The notes below the pieces were generated by a model that worked only from the letters and a program-made list of their open reading frames with translations, did not search any database and was not told where the DNA came from. A stretch of DNA of 64,000 nt from NCBI GenBank assembly GCA_029251525.1, contig JAQXDE010000048.1:168515-232514 (forward strand), written 5' to 3'. This stretch comes from Saprospiraceae bacterium (GTDB taxonomy: Bacteria > Bacteroidota > Bacteroidia > Chitinophagales > Saprospiraceae). How positions within the stretch are numbered: the stretch's first letter is position 1; every line of letters starts with the position of its first letter. Both the position numbers and the translations under genes were made by a program. Below are positions 8,726 to 17,736 of this stretch, one piece after another.

Positions 8726-10165
8726 TTACTCCATTGCTTCAACTTTTTCAAGGAGCCATTTTTTTGCAGCAAGTGCTTTGCAATTATTGATTTGAGTTTT
8801 GAGTTTTTGGATACCGGGTTTGTCGTAAGGGGCAAGAGATGATAGTTTTCGAGTGAAGCGAAGAACATTGAGATATTGTTGTTTGAATTTTCTAGAAATT
8901 AACTTATTTCGACGTAGATAGATACTATAACTGTCTAACAAAGAACCTAATGGTTCGAATTCATCTAATTCGTAATATGTTTTTAATAACATTAATTTTC
9001 CTCCAAGTGCGTAGGATAAATTTTTATATTCTACTTCTCTCAATTGTTCAATAACTTTTTCATATTCCCCTTTGTGGAAATATATTTTGGCCAAATTATA
9101 ATTGAGATCATTGTCTTGACTTTCATCTGGAAGTCGTGTGGTATAATTTTGAATAAAGTTTTCTGTCCAATCGAATTCCTTGATGTGAAGGCCAACGGTA
9201 ATAATGTTTTTATAATCTCGAGGATCAAGCATTCCGTCCACAAAGTTGATTTCTTTTTCCAAAAGCGTTTTAAAAATGTCGAATAGCTCTTGAAAATATT
9301 CAGATTTACCATTATTTATTTTTGTATCGATACAATAGTTTTTTAAATAAATATAAATTGTATTTAATTCTTGGATGGTAAATGATTGATAATTTTTTTC
9401 CAAAACCTTTTTTGTATTTTGGAAAAATGTCTCATTTTCTGGATGAAGTAGCATCGAGACGATGTAAAAATAGGATTTGATACATGGTTCATTAATGTAA
9501 GGACTACTCTTTAAATTTTCCAAAAAACTAGGGAAGAGATGGATATTTGGATTGGTAGCTGTTATATTTCGGTAAGCTAAAAAATCACAATAATTTTTTA
9601 ATTTGTTAAAAATATAAAAAGCATCTAGGTGATAATCGGCTTTTTCTAAATTTGCAAAATCGGGTAATTTGGTAGTATTGATTTCTTGATTTCTATACCT
9701 TTGATATTCAATATTAAATTTTGAGAAATGATAGTTAGCGTTTTTTAAAGTTGATTTTTTTTGAATGAAATCAGCTTGACGAGTTAATCTTACAAAATGT
9801 TTATTGAGGCTTGGTGTATTGATAGTTGGTAATAAGTAAATCAATTCATCCATTGGATTCTTTTTAAACTCATTGTATGCCAAAAACTGATAAGCCTTTT
9901 TTGTAAGGTCTGAACAGATTCGTCTCAATTGTTCATCTAGAAATGGTTTGTCTCCTTTTATTTTTTTCCAGATAATTTTCTTTCTAAGTTGTGAGTTTTC
10001 TTTGTTACTGACTTTAGATTTTTGTAATTGGGGTTCTATTATTTTAAATAATTTTACGAGGTCTTGATTCTCGTTATGAAAAGAAGATTCCAGGAATTTG
10101 TGAAAACCTCTAAATTCAGATTTTGAAAAATTTTGAAGCAGCATTAAAAGCTTTTGACTAATCAT
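8726..10165 (-). CDS. Uncharacterised 479-residue helical protein
   Basis: I do not recognise a named domain. The protein has no signal peptide or membrane segment and reads as mostly alpha-helical. Its N-terminus (residues 5-35, LLMLLQNFSKSEFRGF then FLESSFHNE) resembles a multi-copy family of unknown function that I recall from Saprospiraceae genomes. Residues 350-400 look TPR-like (YNLAKIYFHKGEYEKVIEQL). It is basic and Lys/Asn-rich like its neighbours, with no sign of transfer. It stands alone between the heme-binding gene and a secreted adhesin. A cytoplasmic scaffold role is a guess. Confidence 0.75.
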   Translation of the reverse strand: MISQKLLMLLQNFSKSEFRGFHKFLESSFHNENQDLVKLFKIIEPQLQKSKVSNKENSQLRKKIIWKKIKGDKPFLDEQLRRICSDLTKKAYQFLAYNEFKKNPMDELIYLLPTINTPSLNKHFVRLTRQADFIQKKSTLKNANYHFSKFNIEYQRYRNQEINTTKLPDFANLEKADYHLDAFYIFNKLKNYCDFLAYRNITATNPNIHLFPSFLENLKSSPYINEPCIKSYFYIVSMLLHPENETFFQNTKKVLEKNYQSFTIQELNTIYIYLKNYCIDTKINNGKSEYFQELFDIFKTLLEKEINFVDGMLDPRDYKNIITVGLHIKEFDWTENFIQNYTTRLPDESQDNDLNYNLAKIYFHKGEYEKVIEQLREVEYKNLSYALGGKLMLLKTYYELDEFEPLGSLLDSYSIYLRRNKLISRKFKQQYLNVLRFTRKLSSLAPYDKPGIQKLKTQINNCKALAAKKWLLEKVEAME

Positions 10166-10344
10166 AAGTTTAAGAGTATAATTTTTTTAAAAGTGAAATT
10201 TATATTTGGAATGGCTAAGTGGCATTTTTTGTAAATATAAAATATTGATTATCAATTAGTTGTGTTTTTAATTAAAATGTAAGAGAATGTACAAAATCAA
10301 TATTCTGTACTTTAAAAATCCCTTTTTTTAACCATTATTGTATC

Positions 10345-10383
10345 ATGAAAAATTATAAACACCAAAATCACCCGAAGAGATGA
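10345..10383 (+). CDS. Possible 12-codon leader ORF coupled to the secreted protein gene
   Basis: ATG at 10345 opens a 12-codon frame (MKNYKHQNHPKR) whose TGA stop overlaps the ATG of the next gene in an ATGA arrangement (10380-10383). Such overlaps allow translational coupling. Because the frame is so short, chance is a real alternative. Confidence 0.3.
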   Translation: MKNYKHQNHPKR

Positions 10384-11786
10384 AGTATTTGAAAATAAAA
10401 ATAGCGCTGATTTTTTTGTTAGGGATGACTTTGAGTCAACTCAAAGCGAATGAAAATGTGGTAACCTGTGATGCTTATTTTACTTATGAGGTATATGATG
10501 GACCTATTCCAGGAGCAGGAGGAATTACATTTTTTAATCAGTCGATTGGTGATTACACTGAAGTTTCTTGGGATTTTGGAGACGGAGGTTTTTCCAATGA
10601 TTCAAGTGCCTTCGTGGATTATTTTTATGCAATTGATGGAGTTTATAATGTATGTATGACCGTTTGGAATGACCAAGAATGCCAAGAAACTTTTTGCACA
10701 GATGTAATAGTAGGCAGTTTAAGTGATATTTGTAATTTAACAGATTGTGTATTTCCAGGAGATGCAAATAAAGATGGAGAAGCTAATTTTTATGATTTAT
10801 TAGATTTAGGAATAGGAAATGGTTTAACTGGTATTCAGCGTCCAAATGCAACTATCGAATGGGTAGGTCAATTAGCTCCAGATTGGGCACAAGAAACAAT
10901 AGAAGGAGTAAACTATAAACATTTGGATTGTGATGGAAATGGAATTATCGACAACGATGATGCTTTGGCAATCACATTGAATTATACTCCGATGAATGCT
11001 CCAAATCCAACAACTGAGACAAGTGCACCTTTGATTCATATTGATTTTGATCAAGATACAATCTACATTAATCCGGATACATTGTCAGCAAATATTCAAG
11101 TTACGGCGCATTTGAAGATAGGAAATCAAGTTTTGCCAGCTGAAAATATTTATGGTTTAGCCTTGTATTTAGGCTATTCAAGTGATTTGGTTTTTGAAGA
11201 TTCGATTAGTGTAGCCTATAACGATAATTCATTTTTTGGATCTTCAGATGAAGTTTTTTGGCTTCCCAATAATCAATATGCTGAAGAGCAAATGGATTTA
11301 GGAATTACGCGAGTTGATGGAAATTCAGTCGATGGGTTCGGGAAAATAGGAGAAGTCGTTTATATAATAAATTCAGATATTATCGATGGTAGAATCGATG
11401 ACGGAGATGCACATTTCATAGTTTCGGTCAATGGAGTAAAAATGATAGACTCAACAGGAAATATTTTAGATATTAATTTAGAAAATACTCCTTCTACACT
11501 TGTCTTTACAAAAGTAGATAACGAGCCAACTGCTACTAATAGCATTGAACTAGGTCAGGAAATTGACCTCTTCCCAAATCCTGCAACTGATAGAGTGTTG
11601 ATAAGCATTCCAGACTTGATCGGAGAATACTTAGAGGTTTTTAATAATTTTGGGCAGACCTTATTTGAACAAAATATAAACGATACACAAATTGAGCTAA
11701 ACACTAGGGATTGGAATCCTGGAATTTATTTTGTAAAAATAAAGACAACAGAAGGTGTAGTGAGTAAAAGATTTGTTTTAAACTAG
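10380..11786 (+). CDS. Secreted PKD/dockerin-like protein with type A T9SS tail
   Basis: This 468-residue protein has a signal peptide (1-23), a PKD-like domain (about 35-110, with SWDFGDGGFSND and a VCMTVWN strand) and two dockerin-like calcium loops (DANKDGEANFYD and DCDGNGIIDNDD). A cohesin-like beta region follows, and the C-terminal domain (about 395-468) carries LFPNPATDRVLI and ends with GVVSKRFVLN. This tail is the type A T9SS sorting signal, so the protein should be exported through the Por/Gld system and kept at or released from the cell surface. It has no enzyme domain, which points to adhesion or a structural role. It stands alone and may be translationally coupled to a mini-ORF. 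Confidence 0.9.
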   Translation: MKYLKIKIALIFLLGMTLSQLKANENVVTCDAYFTYEVYDGPIPGAGGITFFNQSIGDYTEVSWDFGDGGFSNDSSAFVDYFYAIDGVYNVCMTVWNDQECQETFCTDVIVGSLSDICNLTDCVFPGDANKDGEANFYDLLDLGIGNGLTGIQRPNATIEWVGQLAPDWAQETIEGVNYKHLDCDGNGIIDNDDALAITLNYTPMNAPNPTTETSAPLIHIDFDQDTIYINPDTLSANIQVTAHLKIGNQVLPAENIYGLALYLGYSSDLVFEDSISVAYNDNSFFGSSDEVFWLPNNQYAEEQMDLGITRVDGNSVDGFGKIGEVVYIINSDIIDGRIDDGDAHFIVSVNGVKMIDSTGNILDINLENTPSTLVFTKVDNEPTATNSIELGQEIDLFPNPATDRVLISIPDLIGEYLEVFNNFGQTLFEQNINDTQIELNTRDWNPGIYFVKIKTTEGVVSKRFVLN

Positions 11787-11872
11787 AAAACCTACCTATT
11801 ATATATTTGCTTTAAATTTGAATGAGCTCTTTCCAATGAAATTATTTTGTGTTGGGGAATCTTGTTTGAAAA

Positions 11873-12574
11873 TTACTTGTATTTATCCTTTTTTTTCTTT
11901 TTTGCGATAGCTTTTCCCTCAACAATAATAACAATTTCACCTCTTACCTTTTTTTCTGTATCAAAATATTCTATCAATTCAGGTAAAGTTTTTGTAACGC
12001 ATTCTTCGTACATTTTAGTTAATTCTCGGCAGACGCTTGCCATTCTCTCCTCTCCACAAAATTCAATTAATTGATTTAAACATTTGACTAGTCGATGTGG
12101 TGATTCATATAGCACAAAAGTATAGGGTAATTCACTTAAAAATTGTAGCCTAGTTTGCCTACCTTTTTTATGAGGTAAAAATCCTTCGAAGAAAAATTTA
12201 TCGCAAGGTAGCCCTGAGGCTACAAGTGCAGGTACAAAAGCTGTCGCTCCTGGTAAACATTCTAACTTAATATTTGATTTAACGCATTCTCTTGCAAGTA
12301 AAAATCCAGGATCAGAGATGCCTGGCGTTCCTGCATCTGTAATAAGTGCTATTGTTTGACCAGCACTGAGTTGCCGGATAATGTCTTCTACAACCGCATG
12401 CTCATTATGGGCATGATACGCACGTAGAGGCGTTTCAATTTCATAATGCATCAATAACTTTTTGGAAGTCCGAGTGTCCTCAGCTAGTATAATGTCAACC
12501 TCTTTGAGAACACGGAGCGCTCGAAGGGTAATGTCTTCAAGATTGCCGATAGGAGTGGGAACGAGGTAAAGCAT
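11873..12574 (-). CDS. rsmI: 16S rRNA 2'-O-ribose methyltransferase RsmI
   Basis: The 233-residue protein matches RsmI, which uses SAM to methylate the 2'-hydroxyl of C1402 in 16S rRNA. It carries the family signatures in order: LYLVPTPIGNLEDIT at the N-terminus, AEDTRTS (about 32-38), ITDAGTPGISDPG (about 78-90), LPGATAFVPALVASG and FEGFLPHKKGRQ. The length is typical apart from a Lys-rich C-terminal extension. It lies downstream of purS on the same strand, separated by a perfect hairpin, so it may be read through from purS or have its own promoter. Confidence 0.96.
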   Translation of the reverse strand: MLYLVPTPIGNLEDITLRALRVLKEVDIILAEDTRTSKKLLMHYEIETPLRAYHAHNEHAVVEDIIRQLSAGQTIALITDAGTPGISDPGFLLARECVKSNIKLECLPGATAFVPALVASGLPCDKFFFEGFLPHKKGRQTRLQFLSELPYTFVLYESPHRLVKCLNQLIEFCGEERMASVCRELTKMYEECVTKTLPELIEYFDTEKKVRGEIVIIVEGKAIAKKKKKDKYK

Positions 12575-12594
12575 AATTTAGTTAATCGGATAAT

Positions 12595-12632
12595 TAGTGA
12601 ATCAGTTGTATTGTTTCCCAACTGATTCACTA
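12595..12632 (-). terminator. Perfect 14-bp hairpin between purS and rsmI
   Basis: TAGTGAATCAGTTG (12595-12608) is perfectly inverted at 12619-12632 around a 10-nt loop. No T-run follows on either strand, so it may be a weak terminator, a processing site or a protein-binding palindrome. It lies in the purS-rsmI gap, 21 bp before the rsmI start. Confidence 0.5.
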
Positions 12633-12643
12633 GGTAACTAATC

Positions 12644-12895
12644 TTAAACCGTTTTGATAGAGAAAGTATATTTTTCCATAATAACATTAGCTAATAATTT
12701 TTTACAAGCCGTGTCCACTTTTGCATTAGCTTCTTCTTGGTTGGCAGCGTCAAAAGTCATTGTAATGTGTTTCCCAATTCGAACATCATCAACACCTGAG
12801 ATGTCTAAATTTTTCATATTGTTAGAAACTGTTTTGCCTTGAGGATCTAATAGTTCCTTGTGAGGCATGATATCTATTTCTGCGAAGTATTTCAT
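12644..12895 (-). CDS. purS: Phosphoribosylformylglycinamidine synthase subunit PurS
   Basis: This 83-residue protein has the size and pattern of PurS (KYFAEIDIMPHKELLDPQG, then VRIGKHITMTF and a C-terminal CKKLLANVIMEKY). PurS joins PurL and PurQ in the complex that converts FGAR to FGAM in purine synthesis; it contributes structure rather than the active site. A separate purS implies that the cell uses the small PurL form. No purL or purQ lies in this window. A -7 box sits just upstream. Confidence 0.93.
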   Translation of the reverse strand: MKYFAEIDIMPHKELLDPQGKTVSNNMKNLDISGVDDVRIGKHITMTFDAANQEEANAKVDTACKKLLANVIMEKYTFSIKTV

Positions 12896-12912
12896 GAGTT
12901 TTTAATTTTTTG

Positions 12913-12920
12913 CAAATGTA
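12913..12920 (-). promoter_or_regulatory. Bacteroidota -7 box for purS
   Basis: The minus strand reads TACATTTG 17 nt before the purS ATG, a full TAnnTTTG match. It implies a short leader of about a dozen nucleotides. Confidence 0.5.
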
Positions 12921-12974
12921 AGCACTTGATTATAAATATTGCTATTGTGAGTTTGTTTTTTCAAAAAATCAAGT

Positions 12975-13697
12975 TCATTTTATGTTTTTGTCTAAAAAAA
13001 TATTTTCAAACAAAGCAAAAAGAATGTACAATCCAATCATTAAAGAAAATGCGACTTCTCGTAAAAAAATAACAGCGAGTAGTCCAATAATCATAAATAC
13101 AATTCTCCGTTTATTGCCCGACCATTTAATGCCTTTAAATTTCATGCTGAACATGGGTAACTCTGCTATTAGTAGGTATGACAGGATTAGAATTGTAGGA
13201 TATAAAATATAAGGATGATGAACCATTTCGCCCATTCCAAATGAATCAAAATGATAAATTAACATTAACCCTGTGACAAACATGGTAACTGAAGGGGTAT
13301 TCAATCCAATAAAATCTTCAGTTTGACGAGTATCTAAATTAAATTTTGCTAAACGAACACATGAAAAAAGTGTAACTGAAAAAGCAGGAAGAGCTAATAG
13401 GTTGATGTTTTCAAAAACATAATCTTCAGCTATTGGATGATTAGAAATCAAGGTGTATAAAATTACTCCCGGCACTACACCAAATGAAACCATATCTGCC
13501 AAAGAATCTAATTCTTTTCCCAAAACAGAATGAACACTAAGTGATCTGGCTACAAACCCATCTGCATAATCAGCTAATCCTCCAACAAATAAAAACCAAA
13601 ATGCTGGAACGAACATCTCATTAAATACACAAACTAAAGCACAGCAACCGCAAAAGAGGTTAACTAAAGTGATTGCGTTAGGGATATTTTTTTTCAT
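12975..13697 (-). CDS. pssA: CDP-diacylglycerol-serine O-phosphatidyltransferase
   Basis: This 240-residue integral membrane protein makes phosphatidylserine, the precursor of phosphatidylethanolamine, from CDP-diacylglycerol and serine. The CDP-alcohol phosphotransferase motif DG-x2-AR-x8-G-x3-D is partly visible as DYADGFVARSL followed by GKELDSLADMVSFGVVPG. Six to eight membrane helices fill the rest, including the N-terminal NAITLVNLFCGCCALV. The length is normal for the Gram-positive/Bacteroidota PssA type. Only 79 bp separate it from purS on the same strand, but purS has its own -7 box. Confidence 0.94.
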   Translation of the reverse strand: MKKNIPNAITLVNLFCGCCALVCVFNEMFVPAFWFLFVGGLADYADGFVARSLSVHSVLGKELDSLADMVSFGVVPGVILYTLISNHPIAEDYVFENINLLALPAFSVTLFSCVRLAKFNLDTRQTEDFIGLNTPSVTMFVTGLMLIYHFDSFGMGEMVHHPYILYPTILILSYLLIAELPMFSMKFKGIKWSGNKRRIVFMIIGLLAVIFLREVAFSLMIGLYILFALFENIFLDKNIK

Positions 13698-13825
13698 AAA
13701 AAATTAGTTCTATTTGCTGTTTTTTAAGAAGTTAGAAACGAATATAATTATTTGTGTGACAAAACATTAGAAGGCAAATTTAAAAAATTAGATGGCGAAC
13801 CGACACATTGCTTTAAAGTTTTCTT

Positions 13826-13860
13826 AAAATGACCATTTCAAACCAACAAATGGTCATTTT
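13826..13860. terminator. Orphan perfect hairpin between divergent genes
   Basis: AAAATGACCATTT (13826-13838) is perfectly inverted at 13848-13860 with a 9-nt loop. It resembles a terminator, yet no gene ends here: pssA starts at 13697 on the minus strand and the adhesin gene starts at 13976 on the plus strand. It may insulate the two promoters or end an unseen small transcript. Confidence 0.55.
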
Positions 13861-13892
13861 GAGTAGTCTTGTTTATTATAAAAGTTTACACT

Positions 13893-13920
13893 TTTGATGC
13901 CACAAAAAACGTTATTTTTG
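13893..13920 (+). promoter_or_regulatory. Promoter of the SprB-repeat gene
   Basis: TTTG at 13893-13896 and TATTTTTG at 13913-13920 are 16 nt apart, close to the Bacteroidota consensus. The leader to the ATG at 13976 would be about 50 nt. Confidence 0.5.
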
Positions 13921-13975
13921 TGCAGAACTTTAAGCTTTGAAAACAATATTTACAATAGTATTTAACTAGGAAATC

Positions 13976-16900
13976 ATGAAAAAATATTTTTTCTATATTA
14001 TTTGCGTATCATTTACTTTTTTTATTTCTAATCAAAATATTTTTGCCCAACCAGCTAATGATGATTGTGCAGGGGCAATTGAGATAACTGATGTAGTCAA
14101 TTGGTGTTCCAATGTTGCTGAGTATTCTAATGAAGATGCAACTGATTCTGGTTTCACCCCACCTTTTTGTTTTGCAAATACTGATAATGATGTTTGGTTT
14201 AAATTTATAGCTGTTGCAACGGATATGACGATAACAGTTATAGGTGCATCATCTCCAGTTTTAGGAGGATCAATGTGGGAACCTGAAGTAGCAATGTATA
14301 CAGGAGATTGTAATGGTACAATAAATACATTCGGTTGCGCTTCTGATGATGGAATTCAAAACAATACGATACAATTATATGAAGGAGGGATGGTGATTGG
14401 TCAAGAATATTATATCCTTATAGATGCAGGAGGGAGTTTGGGGAGTTTTCAATTATGTGTTTCTAATTATTTTGCACCAATAGAGCCAGGTTCAGATTGT
14501 CCTGTTGCAGCAATTCTTTGTGATAAGTCTTCATTTGTAGTTCAACAAGTTACAGGAGCAGGGAGTGATCCTGATGAAGCAGCTGGAACTTGCCTTGGCG
14601 GTTTAGGTTCAACATCTGAATCAAATTCAACTTGGTTCACTTGGACTTGCGAAACAGCTGGAACGTTAGAATTTACATTGTCTCCCACTTTTCCAAGTGA
14701 TGATTTAGATTTTGTGGTTTATGAGTTGCCAAATGGTATTGGAAATTGCTCTGGAAAAATTGATTTGCGTTGTATGGCTTCAGGTAGTTTTTCCTTTCCA
14801 AGTCCATGCATGGGGCCAACTGGATTGGATGGAACTTCGACAGATATTTTTGAAGGATCCGGCTGTCAAAATCCTTACCCCCAAGATAATTTTTTGAGTG
14901 CAATTGATATGGAACAAGGAAAAAGTTATGCGCTCCTAGTTAATAACTTTACGAGTACGGGAAATGGTTTTGATATAGAATTTGGCGGCACGGGGGAATT
15001 TTTAGGTCCGGATGCAGATGTAATGATTGATGATATTGATGCTGAAATTTGTTATGGTGAGTCAATAATTTTTAATGATAATAGTTCATTTGTGTTGGGG
15101 GCTTTGGTAGGGTGGGAATGGAACTTTGGAGTGGATGCGGTTCCAGCTACTGCATCTGGGATTGGGCCACATGAAGTGACTTGGTCTACTCCTGGCTTAA
15201 AAACAGTTTCATTGACTGTAGAAAGTGATTTGGGTTGTATAGTGGTAGATTTAGAATATATTTTAGTTTCACCTTGTTGTGAAACATTAAACGCTATGGC
15301 AGTTGTGTCAACAATTGACAATGTAGATTGTCCTGATAGTCAGGATGGAGCGATTAGTTTGGGAGTAACAAGTAATGCATCACCTCATACCTTTCTTTGG
15401 GAGAATAATGCCACAACTTCTGTTATTATAAATTTGGCAATAGATGATTATACCGTTACGATTACTAATGAAGCAACTTGTGATACGGTGCTGACTTATT
15501 CTGTTGGGGGACCACCTGAATTTAATATTACACCTCAGATTGCTATGCCAAGTTGTAATCAAGGACAAGATGGAGGAATTGAATTAATAAGTTTTGGTGG
15601 AACTCCACCATACTTATATCAATGGCAAAATAATGGAATATGGACTTCAGATAATACGTTGACAAATATTCCAATAGGATTGTATAATGTGATTTTGGAA
15701 GATGCTAATGGTTGCCAAACTAGTTTGGATATTCAAGTTGATGAATTGGAATTAGCTTTAGAAATAGGTGGGAGTATATCACCCTCTTGTTTTGGTTTGG
15801 CAGATGGATCTATTGCAATTACAATTGCAAATGGATTACCGCCTTACCAATATGATTTTAATGATGGAAATGGGTTTCAAAATTCCAATTCTAAGATGGA
15901 CATTGGAGCAGGAAATTACATTGTTGATGTAATTGATACAAATGGATGTGTTGGTCAGTTCGAAATTATTGTTTCTGAACCACTACCTGTTGCGATTGAT
16001 TTAGATGGAGTAAATGTTAGTTGTTATGGTGAAGGAGATGGATTAATTTCTGCAACACCTAGTGGTGGCGTTGGTAGTTTTTCCTTCTTTTGGAATAATA
16101 ATGAAACGCTAAGTACAATCTCCGATTTAATACCTGGTACTTATACTGTTACTGTCATGGATGGAAATGATTGTGATGCAATTGAAAGTTTTACAATAAC
16201 ACAACCTGATGAATTATTTATTGATTTAATAGATGTGATTAATGTGATTTGTTTTGGAGATGAAACTGGAATTATTTCGGTAAATGGATCTGGTGGAAAT
16301 CCACCATATCAATATAGTTTAGATGGAGCTATATTTCAAGATGCTATTGAATTTATAGATCTTGCAGCTGGTGAATATACTATTACGATCCAAGATGCAC
16401 TAGGTTGTACTGACGAAGTAGAAGCAACAATAAATCAACCAACAGAATTGGTTGTAAATGCGGGTGATAACCAATCAATTGAATTAGGTTTTTCCACAAA
16501 TATTAATTCTACTTACTTTCCATCTATTCCTATAACTTATGAATGGGTACCATCCACGGGGTTATCATGCACAGATTGTCCAAATCCTACTGCGATGCCG
16601 GTTAATACTACAACTTATATTGTTACAATTATAGATGAAAATGGATGTACTGCTACTGATGAAATAACAATTGAGGTGATAAAAAATCGACCAATATATA
16701 TTCCAAATGCTTTTTCTCCAAACTTCGATGGACAGAATGATGGCTTTACCATATATAGTGGTCCAGCTGCAGCAAATATTCAAATTTTACGTATTTATAA
16801 TCGATGGGGTGCGCTAGTTTTTGAGGCTAAAGATATTCCTTTGAACGATCCCAATCTTGGATGGAACGGAATTTTTAAGGGAAAAGAAATGGATTCAGGT

Positions 16901-16981
16901 GTTTTTGCATTTTATGCTTTAGTGGAATTTGTTGATGCAGAAGTAGTTTTATATGAAGGTGATTTAACTTTGGTGAAGTAG
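13976..16981 (+). CDS. Large secreted SprB-repeat protein with gliding-type (type B) T9SS tail
   Basis: The 1001-residue protein has a signal peptide (about 1-24), N-terminal beta-rich domains of the kind found before PKD repeats in Bacteroidota surface proteins (about 28-340), and a PKD-like domain (about 345-430, GWEWNFGVD). Five SprB-type repeats follow (about 440-820), each starting with a Cys-x-G/D-x2-DG pattern such as CFGLADGSI and CYGEGDGLI. The gliding-associated C-terminal domain (about 915-1001) has FSPNFDGQNDGF and YNRWGALVFEA. The tail marks export by T9SS as a type B cargo. SprB repeats are known from the surface adhesin of gliding flavobacteria, so adhesion or motility is likely. 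It is followed by lptC on the same strand. Confidence 0.92.
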   Translation: MKKYFFYIICVSFTFFISNQNIFAQPANDDCAGAIEITDVVNWCSNVAEYSNEDATDSGFTPPFCFANTDNDVWFKFIAVATDMTITVIGASSPVLGGSMWEPEVAMYTGDCNGTINTFGCASDDGIQNNTIQLYEGGMVIGQEYYILIDAGGSLGSFQLCVSNYFAPIEPGSDCPVAAILCDKSSFVVQQVTGAGSDPDEAAGTCLGGLGSTSESNSTWFTWTCETAGTLEFTLSPTFPSDDLDFVVYELPNGIGNCSGKIDLRCMASGSFSFPSPCMGPTGLDGTSTDIFEGSGCQNPYPQDNFLSAIDMEQGKSYALLVNNFTSTGNGFDIEFGGTGEFLGPDADVMIDDIDAEICYGESIIFNDNSSFVLGALVGWEWNFGVDAVPATASGIGPHEVTWSTPGLKTVSLTVESDLGCIVVDLEYILVSPCCETLNAMAVVSTIDNVDCPDSQDGAISLGVTSNASPHTFLWENNATTSVIINLAIDDYTVTITNEATCDTVLTYSVGGPPEFNITPQIAMPSCNQGQDGGIELISFGGTPPYLYQWQNNGIWTSDNTLTNIPIGLYNVILEDANGCQTSLDIQVDELELALEIGGSISPSCFGLADGSIAITIANGLPPYQYDFNDGNGFQNSNSKMDIGAGNYIVDVIDTNGCVGQFEIIVSEPLPVAIDLDGVNVSCYGEGDGLISATPSGGVGSFSFFWNNNETLSTISDLIPGTYTVTVMDGNDCDAIESFTITQPDELFIDLIDVINVICFGDETGIISVNGSGGNPPYQYSLDGAIFQDAIEFIDLAAGEYTITIQDALGCTDEVEATINQPTELVVNAGDNQSIELGFSTNINSTYFPSIPITYEWVPSTGLSCTDCPNPTAMPVNTTTYIVTIIDENGCTATDEITIEVIKNRPIYIPNAFSPNFDGQNDGFTIYSGPAAANIQILRIYNRWGALVFEAKDIPLNDPNLGWNGIFKGKEMDSGVFAFYALVEFVDAEVVLYEGDLTLVK

Positions 16982-17108
16982 TGATTTTTGATAAAAAAAT
17001 AAAAATGAATAAAGAATGCTTAATATCGAACAAGGGTTTGGTAAACTTGAAAACATGTCTTTGAGAAAGGCAAAATTATTAATTTCAAATTTCTTGAAAG
17101 ATAACTGC

Positions 17109-17672
17109 ATGTTAGCTTTTCGATATTCTTTTTTTTTCTTTGCCTTTTTTCTGCTTAATTCCTGTGAAAATGATTTGGAAGAAATCAAAAATGTTGCAAC
17201 ATCCGATGAGCTTAAGTATGAAACTATGAAAATGGTGGAATTGCTTTACAGCGATTCTGCCATCATCAGAGTAAAAGTATTGGGCAATAAAATGCTCCGT
17301 TATTTAGATGTGAATACCCCTAGACAAGAATTTCCAGAGGGAATTAAAGTTGATTTTTTTGATCTGTCAGGACGAATACAAAGTGAATTGACGGCTAAGT
17401 ATGCGTTACGTTTTGAGAAAAAGAATGAGATCATTGTAAAAGATAGTGTTGTTTGGGAAAGTAAAAAAATGGAAATGCTTGAAACGGAGGAACTCATTTG
17501 GGATGAAAAATTAAATAAAGTTTACACTAAGAAGTTTGTAAAAATTACTCGCCCAGGAGAAATTATCTATGGCTATGGATTTGAGGCGAATCAGGATTTT
17601 ACTCGATGGGAAATCAATGCAATAACTGGAAGGATTAAAGTGGATGGATTGGCTGATGATTTGGAGGAATAG
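17109..17672 (+). CDS. lptC: LPS export protein LptC
   Basis: The 187-residue product (from the ATG at 17109) has a lipoprotein-like signal ending in LLNSC and an LptC/YrbK beta-jellyroll domain (NKMLRYLDVNTPRQEFPEGIKVDFFD, quoted only in part in the genome's own order). LptC bridges LptBFG in the inner membrane to periplasmic LptA during LPS transport. The ATG at 17016 would add 31 residues that precede the signal peptide, so I prefer 17109. Bacteroidota LptC proteins are often lipoproteins like this. The CNNM/CBS gene follows 64 bp downstream and is probably co-transcribed. Confidence 0.85.
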   Translation: MLAFRYSFFFFAFFLLNSCENDLEEIKNVATSDELKYETMKMVELLYSDSAIIRVKVLGNKMLRYLDVNTPRQEFPEGIKVDFFDLSGRIQSELTAKYALRFEKKNEIIVKDSVVWESKKMEMLETEELIWDEKLNKVYTKKFVKITRPGEIIYGYGFEANQDFTRWEINAITGRIKVDGLADDLEE

Positions 17673-17736
17673 AATGATTCAGCAAAAATGATTTTTTTGC
17701 TTTATATTTAGACTTTTAAGATTCGAAAATTATCTA

